Position numbers and translations under genes: made by a program
Source of the DNA: an uncultured beta proteobacterium
Lineage (GTDB): Bacteria > Pseudomonadota > Gammaproteobacteria > Burkholderiales > Burkholderiaceae_C
DNA length: 46,706 nt
Reading direction: 5' to 3'
Assembly (NCBI GenBank): GCA_903840825.1
Contig: CAIMHL010000561.1
Coordinates: 1-46,706 of the forward strand
The notes under the pieces: model-generated
The model's input: the letters and a program-made list of their open reading frames with translations, nothing else
Database searches by the model: none
Told to the model about the DNA's origin: nothing
In this document: piece after piece, positions 1-7,510 of the stretch
Position numbering within the stretch: position 1 is the first letter of the stretch
Layout of the letters: the number at the start of each line of letters is the position of its first letter

Positions 1-1297
1 CTTGGTCTGAATGGGCTTGCACGGTCAATTGTGTGTTCCCATCTCGCCTGTTTGAGATTTGAAAAGCCCCTGTCAACTGGTCTGCCACCGCCGGGTCGGT
101 GTAGAGCATGGTCTTGATGTGCTCCACCGAGGGCATGCCGGCGGGGCGATCCTTGAGGCACCCGCTGAGCACCACCAAAGGTAACCAGGGGCATGAGGTT
201 GCAGCCAGTTTTGCCGCCTGACGGGCGTCACTAAGGCTAACGATTCTGCCCATGTCGCCGGTGGCATAGCGGGGCAAGGCAATCAGGGCATCAGGGTTGA
301 GCATCGTGATGCAGAGCTCTCCAAAGCCGTTCGCATCTGGGTTGACGACTTCAACCAGGCAGTGCAAGGGGTTGAAGCAGAAAACACTGGGCGGGGTGTG
401 GGTTGAGCCTGTTCGGAGCAGCAAATGAGCTACTTCCGGGTGCGTCCGCAGTGCGCGGCGAATTTTGATGGTCTCCCGCGTCTCAAACAGCAGGTTGAGG
501 CCTAACTCACCCACGCCATAGGAACTGCCAATCAGTCGGTGGCTGTCGCGATCCGGGTCAATGCCCATGCGGGCCGCCAGGTAGTCCCGCTGGGCTTCCA
601 CCAGCATCTCTTCCCCCATGATCACACTGGTGTTGAGGGCGGTCCAGTCAAGGCCAATGGTGCGGGCCTCATCGAGAATGCGGCGGATGAACAGCGGGTC
701 GGTGCACAGCAAAGTTTGCTTAAAGCGCGGGCCAATGTCGCGCAACAGGGCGCAGGCCATGTCCTCGCGCACACTGACGTTGGCCACCGTCACAGCGCGT
801 GAGGGAAAGACAACGCCCATGGGTAAACAGTTGACCAGCAGGGTGTCCAGCTGATCAACCTTGAAGGTGTCTTGCAGCCCCAGATCAATGTCGAACCAGG
901 CCGACTCATGCTCAGCCCGCGAGGTCAACTTGAAACCAAAGCTGCGTCCGCTGCGCCCCGAGCTGGTCAGGACATCGGCCAAGTCGCGCGGGCTATGCTC
1001 ACGGCTTAATTGGGCGAGCCTGAACCGCCCGAAGGTGTTGCTTTTGGTGAGCACCGGCAAGCTGGCCCAGTCTGTCGCTGCGTTCAAGTTTTCAGGGCTC
1101 AACCCATGCTCCAGCAAGAGCGTCTTGTAAGCCTCGCTTTGTTGAGCTGCCTGCAGGGCAATGGCCTTAGCGCCATGTTGTGAGCGCGCCATCAGCCGCT
1201 CATAGGGCAGACTTTTGCCGTAGTTCAGCAACCATTGCCGGAGGAGTGCAAGCCCTTTGTCAGGCAGTAGTGACAGCCAGCGCAACGGGAGCAGCAT
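1..1297 (-). CDS. PaaK-like adenylate-forming enzyme (partial)
   Basis: The frame is open from an ATG at 1297 to the left edge (at least 432 residues), so the C-terminal end is missing. It resembles the phenylacetate-CoA ligase / acyl-protein synthetase branch of the AMP-binding superfamily. A phosphate-binding loop of the type LTSSGRSGRS lies about a third of the way in, and a PRYATGDMGR segment matches the (R/K)YxTGD(L/M)xR motif of PaaK-like enzymes. Such enzymes activate a carboxylate as an acyl-adenylate; the substrate cannot be read from the sequence. The start lies inside the end of the upstream acyltransferase gene with a 38-base overlap, so the two are probably co-translated and may work on the same acyl group (inference). 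A PEP-CTERM/exosortase-linked role is possible but not shown. Confidence 0.72.
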   Translation of the reverse strand, partial: MLLPLRWLSLLPDKGLALLRQWLLNYGKSLPYERLMARSQHGAKAIALQAAQQSEAYKTLLLEHGLSPENLNAATDWASLPVLTKSNTFGRFRLAQLSREHSPRDLADVLTSSGRSGRSFGFKLTSRAEHESAWFDIDLGLQDTFKVDQLDTLLVNCLPMGVVFPSRAVTVANVSVREDMACALLRDIGPRFKQTLLCTDPLFIRRILDEARTIGLDWTALNTSVIMGEEMLVEAQRDYLAARMGIDPDRDSHRLIGSSYGVGELGLNLLFETRETIKIRRALRTHPEVAHLLLRTGSTHTPPSVFCFNPLHCLVEVVNPDANGFGELCITMLNPDALIALPRYATGDMGRIVSLSDARQAAKLAATSCPWLPLVVLSGCLKDRPAGMPSVEHIKTMLYTDPAVADQLTGAFQISNRRDGNTQLTVQAHSDQ

Positions 1298-1988
1298 TGA
1301 GTTCGGGGCGTTGTATCCAAGTCAGCAGCGCCTGGTTTTTTTGGCCGATCAAAATCTCTGTGTCCCGGATGTTGGCCAGGTAGGGCGCCACGACGCCGTA
1401 ATAATCAGTGGGTGGTCCCAGTTGTTCAAAGCCAAAGTTCATGCGCCCCATGATGCGCGCCAATGAGCGTTCCATCGCGGCGTACCAAAAGTGGATGCTG
1501 TGTTTGAGGCTGTAGTGGTAGATTTGCCGGTAAAGGCTAAGCAGGATTTGGGGCGAATTGCTGCGGGCCTCATGCTCGGGCGTCAAGCTTTTGAACGACT
1601 CACGCACGCCCGCAAGTAGGTCACCTGCCCGCCGGCGGTAATTTTTGCGAACCATCAAGCGGCTGATTTCAAGCGTGCGTGAGGCCTCGGGCAGCACGGC
1701 CCCCTCAAAGAGCAGTTTGCAGTGGTTCTGAAAAGGGAACTCTCTTTGGGCGTCTGCCTGAACGAGCCGGACATAGCCGACCAACTCTTGCCTAAGGTTG
1801 AAAGCCCCGAAGTGCAGAGATTGGGTGTCGTACTCATACATCTCAGAGTGGGTTGGGTAATTATTTTCAGGAAGAAAGCCGTACTCTTCGCAATAAACCT
1901 CATAACGCAGTTCGTAGATGCGCTGCATCACGGCTTCATCTTGCTCAAGGTGCACTTGACGACTTTTAAACAACGGTGCAAATTCCAC
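1260..1988 (-). CDS. FeeM-like / PEP-CTERM system-associated acyltransferase
   Basis: This 242-residue protein resembles the GNAT-fold family that includes N-acyl amino acid synthases (FeeM) and the acyltransferases found beside PEP-CTERM/exosortase loci. Visible landmarks are the N-terminal RYEVYCEEYGFL segment, the central ELVGYVRLV strand and an EISRLMV strand followed by basic residues (KNYRRR), as in autoinducer-synthase-like acyltransferases. The length fits the family. Start: a GTG at 1988; a nearby ATG at about 2032 is in another frame, and no strong ribosome-binding site is visible. The family is thought to transfer an acyl chain from acyl-ACP to an amine, but the role in exosortase systems is unknown. 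It overlaps the adenylating-enzyme gene by 38 bases, suggesting a coupled pair. Confidence 0.75.
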   Translation of the reverse strand: MEFAPLFKSRQVHLEQDEAVMQRIYELRYEVYCEEYGFLPENNYPTHSEMYEYDTQSLHFGAFNLRQELVGYVRLVQADAQREFPFQNHCKLLFEGAVLPEASRTLEISRLMVRKNYRRRAGDLLAGVRESFKSLTPEHEARSNSPQILLSLYRQIYHYSLKHSIHFWYAAMERSLARIMGRMNFGFEQLGPPTDYYGVVAPYLANIRDTEILIGQKNQALLTWIQRPELNAAPVALAVTTA

Positions 1989-2137
1989 AAGGACTTTTTT
2001 GGTGAGTTGATGTTGGGTGTGATCGTCATCTCAAGCCCATGGCGTTCATGAATTGACCGTTAGATTTTGAAGCCTCGGGGCGCGTTTGATTTTGCGAAAC
2101 CTCAACCCGGCTCAGGGGGCGGGCTCAACGGCTGGGG

Positions 2138-3241
2138 TCAGGGCTGGCGCAAACGCTGAACCGCTGCGCGGTCAATCGAGTTTTTCAAGCGCCATAACCA
2201 CGTCCCTTGCGCACCGTATTCCCCCCAGCTGGCGATAGCATCATGGCCGCCATCGGCCAAAATAAAGGTCGATTTTGCAGGGCCTTGTCGGGGTTGATTT
2301 GGCAGCCCTTTAATGGCCGAGGTCAGGGCTTTGGCAAAAGCCGAGCCTGCCGCTCTGTGAGTGGCACGCCGGCGCCAGATGGTTTGCTGGTTTGCGGCGG
2401 TGGCCTGATCGGCGGAGAAGACGCCGGGGTGGCCGATGGCGCGTTGTTGCTCATCGGTGGCCACAAAGCCTTGCTCGTCCAGCACCAGCGTGCTGGGGGC
2501 CAGCCAGGCGGGGCTCAGCGCACGCAGGGCCACTATCGGCACATCACACACCAAGGCAGCGCCGCAACCCAGTTCGACCTGTCCGTCGCTAAGGCACACC
2601 GCATGGTCCTCCAGCACTGTGATGCGGCGCTGTTTCAGGGCTTCTGCCAAGTTGGCCTGAAATTGGGCACTGCAGGTCTGGGCCAGCAATGAGCTGTTCA
2701 TCACCAACGTAATGGACGCGGTGGGCAACCGGTAGCGAACCGCCAGTGCTATCTCCATGCTTTGAAGGCTGTCACCCAGCACGGCGATGCGCAACGCACG
2801 CGTCTCGGCCAAGGCGATGACACTGGGCCATAGTTTGGCAAAGGCCTCGGTAGGCTGCAAAAATAGCCCGTGCTCGCGCACGCCGGGTAGTTGCAGCTCA
2901 AGCTGCGCCCGGTCGGGCACGTCCCCCATGTGAAGGGAGAGCCAGTCAAACTCGGCGCTGCTGCCGTTGGTCAGGGTGACGGTGTGTGCCTGCATGTCCA
3001 AAGCTGCCACGCTTTGAGGCAGGTAGCGGATGCCACTTTTCTTGAGACGTGGCTCCAGGTCAATCAGGCATTCCTCCAGCGCCACCCGGCCAGCTACAAA
3101 GCCCGGCAACATGGGGTCAAATAGTTGTCGCAAAGAAGGTGCGACCAATGTGACCTGAACCCCTTCCAGGGCTTGTTGGGTCAGGGCCAAAAGCAGGTTC
3201 ACATGGTGCGAGCCTGTGCCGATAATCACCAGTTTTTTCAT
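2138..3241 (-). CDS. FAD/NAD(P)-dependent oxidoreductase, NDH-2/SelD-associated type
   Basis: This 367-residue flavoprotein has an N-terminal dinucleotide fold (VIIGTGSHHVNLLLAL) and a second nucleotide-binding fold near residue 150 (IAVLGDSLQSMEIALAV). Its layout resembles the single-subunit NADH dehydrogenase-like proteins (NDH-2 superfamily) and the pyridine nucleotide-disulfide oxidoreductase domain often linked to SelD. No CxxxxC redox-disulfide motif is visible, so it probably passes electrons to a small acceptor such as a quinone (inference). A conserved-looking SADQATA segment near residue 280 fits the FAD-contacting region. It lies 40 bases after the DUF3047 gene in the same direction. 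The electron acceptor cannot be assigned. A 149-base gap separates it from the acyltransferase gene, so that pair may be a separate unit. Confidence 0.65.
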   Translation of the reverse strand: MKKLVIIGTGSHHVNLLLALTQQALEGVQVTLVAPSLRQLFDPMLPGFVAGRVALEECLIDLEPRLKKSGIRYLPQSVAALDMQAHTVTLTNGSSAEFDWLSLHMGDVPDRAQLELQLPGVREHGLFLQPTEAFAKLWPSVIALAETRALRIAVLGDSLQSMEIALAVRYRLPTASITLVMNSSLLAQTCSAQFQANLAEALKQRRITVLEDHAVCLSDGQVELGCGAALVCDVPIVALRALSPAWLAPSTLVLDEQGFVATDEQQRAIGHPGVFSADQATAANQQTIWRRRATHRAAGSAFAKALTSAIKGLPNQPRQGPAKSTFILADGGHDAIASWGEYGAQGTWLWRLKNSIDRAAVQRLRQP

Positions 3242-3281
3242 CGTTCCGGGGTGTGGTCAGTAGGGCGAAGTGTCAATTTAA

Positions 3282-4046
3282 TCAGGGCAGCCAACGCAGC
3301 TGGCTCAGGTAAGCCAGGCTTTGGCCTTGCGTATTGTCGCTGTCAGCGCCCACCGCTATGGCGATGATGGGCGGGGTGCTGGCGCTCTCGGCGCCAAACA
3401 GGGCCTGAAAATCGTCCGCCACCCGGCGTTGCTGCGTTTGCCACTGACCGCTTGGGTTGCCAGGCCCATTGAGCACGATGTAGCGCACGCGCGCCGAGTA
3501 GGGGTTGGCCCCTGAGGTACCGATGGGGCTGCGCGCATCCCACACATAGCACAGCGTAGCCGAGGGCAAGTCTTGCCCGGTGGCGGTGCGGGCCAGCGCC
3601 AGCGCGGCGCGCTGCAAAAAGGGGATGTCGGCGGTGGCTTGGTCAAACATGACACACACTTTGAGCGCGGCGTCATCCCCGGCTTTGGTGCTCAAGTTGG
3701 CGTTGGCTACCGGCTGGGTCACGCGCCAGCGCCAGGCCAAATGGGCCGGCGCTGGGCCTTGCCAGGCGTGGGTGAGGACGCCATAGGATTTGTCGGTGCT
3801 GATCTGCAACACCGCCTCGCCGCCTGCGCTGGTCACTTCAAATTTAGCGATTGGCACCTTGAGCTTGGCAGGCAGCCCCGTCAAACGCCAAGCGGGGTGC
3901 AGCGCTGGGCGGGCCGTGTCGCCGTCGCTGTCGCTGAAAGGCGCCAAAGCCAGGGTCGGTAGTGAATTTTGAGCAAAACAGGCTGTGGAGAACGCCAGTA
4001 TTGCTAGAGCAGCTATTAAATTAATAGTTGGTAATGCAGGATACAT
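3282..4046 (-). CDS. DUF3047 family exported protein
   Basis: A 254-residue protein with a cleavable signal peptide (hydrophobic run around INLIAALAILAF, likely cleavage after CFA). The mature part looks like DUF3047: a beta-rich start that compares the protein to a bound ligand, then a segment like LAWRWRVTQP, and a C-terminal IAIAVGADSDNT segment. Function is unknown; a periplasmic location is inferred. I chose the ATG at 4046 because it starts a proper signal peptide and lies two bases after the stop of the upstream TVP38-flavoprotein gene. An upstream extension to 4121 would bury the signal peptide. The signal-peptide codons are built from an interspersed palindromic element at 3997-4029. 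Confidence 0.72.
   Translation of the reverse strand: MYPALPTINLIAALAILAFSTACFAQNSLPTLALAPFSDSDGDTARPALHPAWRLTGLPAKLKVPIAKFEVTSAGGEAVLQISTDKSYGVLTHAWQGPAPAHLAWRWRVTQPVANANLSTKAGDDAALKVCVMFDQATADIPFLQRAALALARTATGQDLPSATLCYVWDARSPIGTSGANPYSARVRYIVLNGPGNPSGQWQTQQRRVADDFQALFGAESASTPPIIAIAVGADSDNTQGQSLAYLSQLRWLP
3997..4029. repeat. Interspersed palindromic element inside a signal peptide
   Basis: On the minus strand this segment contains AATAGCTGCTCTAGCA, which resembles segments at 15144-15187, 41984-42026 and 11661-11708. It encodes the TINLIAALA part of the DUF3047 signal peptide. It is more AT-rich than the surrounding coding DNA. Assignment to a common family rests on eye comparison only. 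Confidence 0.5.
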
Positions 4047-4048
4047 GC

Positions 4049-6256
4049 TTAGCCTCGTTTCCAAGTGTGGTACTTGGCGGCCCACTTTAAGAGCTGTTGC
4101 GGGGCGTGTGCCCGTTTCCACTCGCCAGCGGCGTATTTGTTGGCCTCTGACATCGTGGGGTAGGTATGAATCGTACCCAAAATTTTCGACAAACCCAAGC
4201 CATGTTTCATGGCCAGCACGTACTCGGCCAGCAAATCCCCGGCATGGTGGCCGACGATCGTGACGCCCAAAATAGTGTCTTTCCCCGGCACGGTGAGCAC
4301 CTTCACAAAGCCCTGGGTCTGGCTGTCGGCCAAGGCGCGGTCGAGGTCGGCCAGGTCGAATTTAGTGACTTCAAACGCGGTATTTTGCGCGCGGGCCTCT
4401 TGCTCGTTCAGGCCCACACGGGCTACTTCGGGGTCGGTAAAGGTAGCGCGGGGGATCACGCGGTAGTCAACCTTGAACTTTTTGACCCCGCCAAAAAGCG
4501 CGTTGACCGCCGCATACCAAGCCTGATGCGCAGCCACATGGGTCAGCTGATACGGCCCGGCCACGTCGCCTGCGGCATAAATATTGGGGTAGATAGTTTC
4601 CAGGTAGTCGTTGGTTTGCACGGTTTTGGTGGTGGCAATGCCCAGGTCTTCCAGCCCGTAACCGGTGAGGCGGGCACTGCGGCCCACGGCGCACAGCAGG
4701 GCGTCAAATTCGATGTTCAGGCAAGCGCCCCCGTGTTCCACTACCAGCACGCCGGGGCCAAAGGTGTCCACACGCGGCGATGCCCCCGCCAGCGGCTCGC
4801 AGCGCACGGCGCGGTGTTGGTTCAGCAGGCGCACGCCGTCGGCTTGCAGCGACGCGGCCACTACCTCTGCCGCGTGCTCGTCCTCGCCCATCAGCAGGCG
4901 GGGCGCCATCTCTACCAGCGTCACCGCAGCGCCCAAGCGGGCAAAACTTTGCGCCAACTCGCAGCCAATCGGCCCACCACCCAAAACCACCAAGCGCTGA
5001 GGAAGGGCGTCAAGCTGCGCAAAAGCCTCCCACAGCGTGTCGCTGGTCAAAAAGCCCACCGCCTGCAAGCCGGGCAAGGGCGGCACGGTGGGCCGAGCCC
5101 CGGCGGCAATCACGATGGCGCGGGTGGACAGGCGCTGTACCTGGGGCGGTGCGTCACCAACGCCGGGCTGGGTAATCTCAACCGTCCAAGGGTTGACGAT
5201 GCGGGCGTGGCCGCTGAGTACCTCCACGCCCAGGGCGGTGTAGCGCTCAACGCTGTCGTGCGGCGCAATGGAGGCCACTACGGCGTTGATGCGCTGCATC
5301 ACGGCCTTGAAGCTGAACACCGGCGTGGTGTCTTGCAAGCCATAGCGCGCACCGTGCGCTTGGTCGTGGGCTATTTGGGCGCTTTTAATCAGGGCTTTGC
5401 TGGGGACACATCCGTAGTTCAGGCAGTCGCCGCCCATTTTGTGGGCCTCAATCAGCGTGACTTTGGCTTTTACAGCGGCGGCAATGTAGGCCGTGACCAA
5501 GCCCCCGGCACCGGCGCCAATCACGATCAGGTTGCGGTCAAACTGCGCAGGCTTTAGGTGCTGCCAGCGGGCGTAAACCTGGCGCTTGTTCAAGGTCAGG
5601 GCCGCCCAGCGCGCCAACAAGGGAAAGAGGCCGAGCAGCACCAAAGAGCCCAACAAGGCCGGGCTCAAAATGCCTTTGAGGGACTCCAGTTGTGCCAGTT
5701 GCGTGCCCGCATTCACATACACCGCCGTGCCCGCCAGCATGCCCAGTTGGCTGACCCAGTAATAGGTCCAGGTGCGCATCTGGGTCAAGCCCATCAGCAA
5801 GTTGATGACAAAAAACGGCACAAGAGGTACCAAGCGCAGGGTGAACAGGTAAAACGCCCCCTCTTTTTTTACGCCTTGGTTAAATTCGGCCAGGCGCGAT
5901 CCAAAGCGGGCCTCCAGCCGGTCACGCATCAGAAAGCGGGCGGTCAAAAAGGCCAGAGTCGCCCCCATGCTGGAGGCAAACGACACGATGAGCGTGCCCC
6001 AAGCCACGCCAAAAACGGCACCGCCGAGCAAGGTCAGCATCACCGCACCGGGAAAAGAGAGCGCGGTGACGACCACATACACCGCAAAGTAGCCCGCCAC
6101 AAACGTCAGGGGCTGCGCGCTGTACCACTGGTTCAAGTCTGACTGGCTACTTTTGATGAACTCAAAACTGAGATAGCGACCCCCATCAAACCAAAAAAAG
6201 GCCGCGAGGAGAGCAACGAGGACGAGCAGAAGAAGTTGTTTTTTGGAGTTCATCAT
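4049..6256 (-). CDS. TVP38/TMEM64 membrane domain fused to Lpd-like flavoprotein
   Basis: About 735 residues. Residues 1-220 form a membrane protein of the TVP38/TMEM64 (SNARE-associated, DedA-like) family, with the typical SFPGAVMLTLLGGAVFG and RLVPLVPFFVINLLMG segments. From about residue 240 a complete class-I pyridine nucleotide-disulfide oxidoreductase follows: FAD fold VIGAGAGGL, redox disulfide CLNYGC (about 278 and 283), NAD fold VVLGGGPIGCELA, FAD motif YAAGD, and the C-terminal HTYPTMSE active-site His-Glu motif. It resembles mercuric reductase and dihydrolipoamide dehydrogenase, but no N-terminal mercury-binding CxxC or lipoyl domain is present. The start codon overlaps the ynjF stop (ATGA). 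In E. coli the TVP38 proteins YdjX and YdjZ sit beside ynj genes. The substrate is unknown; a membrane-tethered disulfide reductase is the likely activity. Confidence 0.85.
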   Translation of the reverse strand: MMNSKKQLLLLVLVALLAAFFWFDGGRYLSFEFIKSSQSDLNQWYSAQPLTFVAGYFAVYVVVTALSFPGAVMLTLLGGAVFGVAWGTLIVSFASSMGATLAFLTARFLMRDRLEARFGSRLAEFNQGVKKEGAFYLFTLRLVPLVPFFVINLLMGLTQMRTWTYYWVSQLGMLAGTAVYVNAGTQLAQLESLKGILSPALLGSLVLLGLFPLLARWAALTLNKRQVYARWQHLKPAQFDRNLIVIGAGAGGLVTAYIAAAVKAKVTLIEAHKMGGDCLNYGCVPSKALIKSAQIAHDQAHGARYGLQDTTPVFSFKAVMQRINAVVASIAPHDSVERYTALGVEVLSGHARIVNPWTVEITQPGVGDAPPQVQRLSTRAIVIAAGARPTVPPLPGLQAVGFLTSDTLWEAFAQLDALPQRLVVLGGGPIGCELAQSFARLGAAVTLVEMAPRLLMGEDEHAAEVVAASLQADGVRLLNQHRAVRCEPLAGASPRVDTFGPGVLVVEHGGACLNIEFDALLCAVGRSARLTGYGLEDLGIATTKTVQTNDYLETIYPNIYAAGDVAGPYQLTHVAAHQAWYAAVNALFGGVKKFKVDYRVIPRATFTDPEVARVGLNEQEARAQNTAFEVTKFDLADLDRALADSQTQGFVKVLTVPGKDTILGVTIVGHHAGDLLAEYVLAMKHGLGLSKILGTIHTYPTMSEANKYAAGEWKRAHAPQQLLKWAAKYHTWKRG

Positions 6257-6858
6257 GAGAATGTGCGCCAACCCCAGCCAATGCGGGTGGCGATGGTGAC
6301 CGCACACAGCGCGGCAAAGACGTAGGCCAGTGTGGCGAAATGTTGCGGCCACACACACATGGCCGCAAAGAAGGCCAGGGTTTCCGTGGCCTCGGTCAGG
6401 CCGCCTAAAAAGTAAAACGACTTATTCGGCACGGCCAGGTTTTTGAGCCCGCGTTGAGCGGCGATCACGGCAAAGGCCAAAAAGCTCGACCCCGTGCCGA
6501 TAAAAGCCGCCAACAACACGGCGGCAGGCAAGGCGTTGTGGGCGGGGTCGGCCACGGCAAAGGCCAGTGGAATGCTGGCGTAAAACAAAAAATCCAGTGC
6601 AATGTCCAAAAAACCACCAGCATCGGTGGCGTGGGTCAGGCGCGCTAGCGCACCATCCAGGGCATCGAAAAGTCTTGAGATAAAAATAGCCACGACGCCC
6701 GCCAGATATGCTTGACCAGCTATTAAAAAAGCACCGAACAGCCCGATTAAAAAGCCCATCACCGTGACTTGGTTAGCGCGCAGACCCAGGCTTTGCAGGC
6801 CTTGGGCCAAACGGGTGATGCCGGGTTTGATGAGGGCGGTCAGGATGCGGTCAAGCAT
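6253..6858 (-). CDS. ynjF: CDP-alcohol phosphatidyltransferase, YnjF type
   Basis: A 201-residue integral membrane enzyme. The CDP-alcohol phosphotransferase signature is complete: D-x2-DG-x2-AR-x8-G-x3-D-x3-D reads DALDGALAR then G, D and D at the right spacings, around residues 66-90. Several hydrophobic helices follow. The family moves a phosphatidyl group from CDP-diacylglycerol to an alcohol; the acceptor is not known for YnjF. The start overlaps the ynjD stop by 8 bases and its stop overlaps the next start, so it is tightly coupled in the operon. The symbol rests on family plus neighbourhood with ynjB, ynjC and ynjD, which matches E. coli gene content. Confidence 0.82.
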   Translation of the reverse strand: MLDRILTALIKPGITRLAQGLQSLGLRANQVTVMGFLIGLFGAFLIAGQAYLAGVVAIFISRLFDALDGALARLTHATDAGGFLDIALDFLFYASIPLAFAVADPAHNALPAAVLLAAFIGTGSSFLAFAVIAAQRGLKNLAVPNKSFYFLGGLTEATETLAFFAAMCVWPQHFATLAYVFAALCAVTIATRIGWGWRTFS

Positions 6859-7489
6859 GGGGTTGTGGGGTCAAGTGCGTCAGGTGGGCGGCATCGGCAA
6901 TGTCGGCGGCGTCGTGGGTCACCAGCAGCACGGGGATGTGGCGTTGCTTTACCAGATCAAAAATAAAAATGCGCAGGCGAGCGCGCAAAACGGCGTCAAA
7001 TTTCGAGAAAGGCTCGTCCAACAGCAGCGCCTGGGGCTGGGCCAGCAGGGCCCGCATGAGCGCGATGCGGGCGCGCTGGCCGCCCGAGAGCGTGGCCGGA
7101 TCGGCGTGGGCAAAGGCGCTCAGGTCCAAGTCCTTCAAGCCCTGCTCCACGGCGGCCACCCGTGCGTTTTTGGGGCCTGCGGGCACGGCAAACAGCAGGT
7201 TCTCAAACACCGTCATGTGGGCAAACAGCAAATCGTCTTGAAACAAAATGCCCACGCCGCGCCGTTCGGTGGGCAGGGCCAGCAGGGATTTGCCGTTCAA
7301 GGTGATGTCGCCTTCAAATACCAAGCCGGGGGGAAGCGTGCCGCAAATGGCGGCCAGCAGGCTCGACTTACCCGAGCCGCTAGCGCCCATCACGGTGTGG
7401 ATGGTGCCGCCAGCTATGTCCAGTTCCAGCGATTGCAGCAGCATCGCCGTGGGGCTGGACAGATTGACGAGGTGAATGTGCAGGCTCAT
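6851..7489 (-). CDS. ynjD: ABC transporter ATP-binding protein, YnjD type
   Basis: A 212-residue ABC ATPase with Walker A GASGSGKS (about residue 36), Q-loop in ILFQDDLLF, signature LSGGQRAR, Walker B LLLDEP and switch histidine in VTHD. It is a short single-domain ATPase of the spermidine/iron/thiamine importer class without a C-terminal regulatory domain. It lies 21 bases after the YnjC-like permease and overlaps ynjF, so it should power that permease. The transported substrate of YnjBCD systems is not established; thiamine-like importers are relatives. Confidence 0.88.
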   Translation of the reverse strand: MSLHIHLVNLSSPTAMLLQSLELDIAGGTIHTVMGASGSGKSSLLAAICGTLPPGLVFEGDITLNGKSLLALPTERRGVGILFQDDLLFAHMTVFENLLFAVPAGPKNARVAAVEQGLKDLDLSAFAHADPATLSGGQRARIALMRALLAQPQALLLDEPFSKFDAVLRARLRIFIFDLVKQRHIPVLLVTHDAADIADAAHLTHLTPQPHA

Positions 7490-7510
7490 GAGCCGCCATT
7501 GTCGAGGTTT

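Noticed and set aside
4166..5557. A 463-codon plus-strand open frame opposite the TVP38-flavoprotein gene
   Set aside because: It lies antisense to a gene with clear FAD and disulfide motifs, and has no recognisable family. Long open antisense frames are common in GC-rich DNA.
6714..6733. Another interspersed element in ynjF
   Set aside because: AGCTATTAAAAAAGC is short and lacks the second arm; the match is too weak to count.
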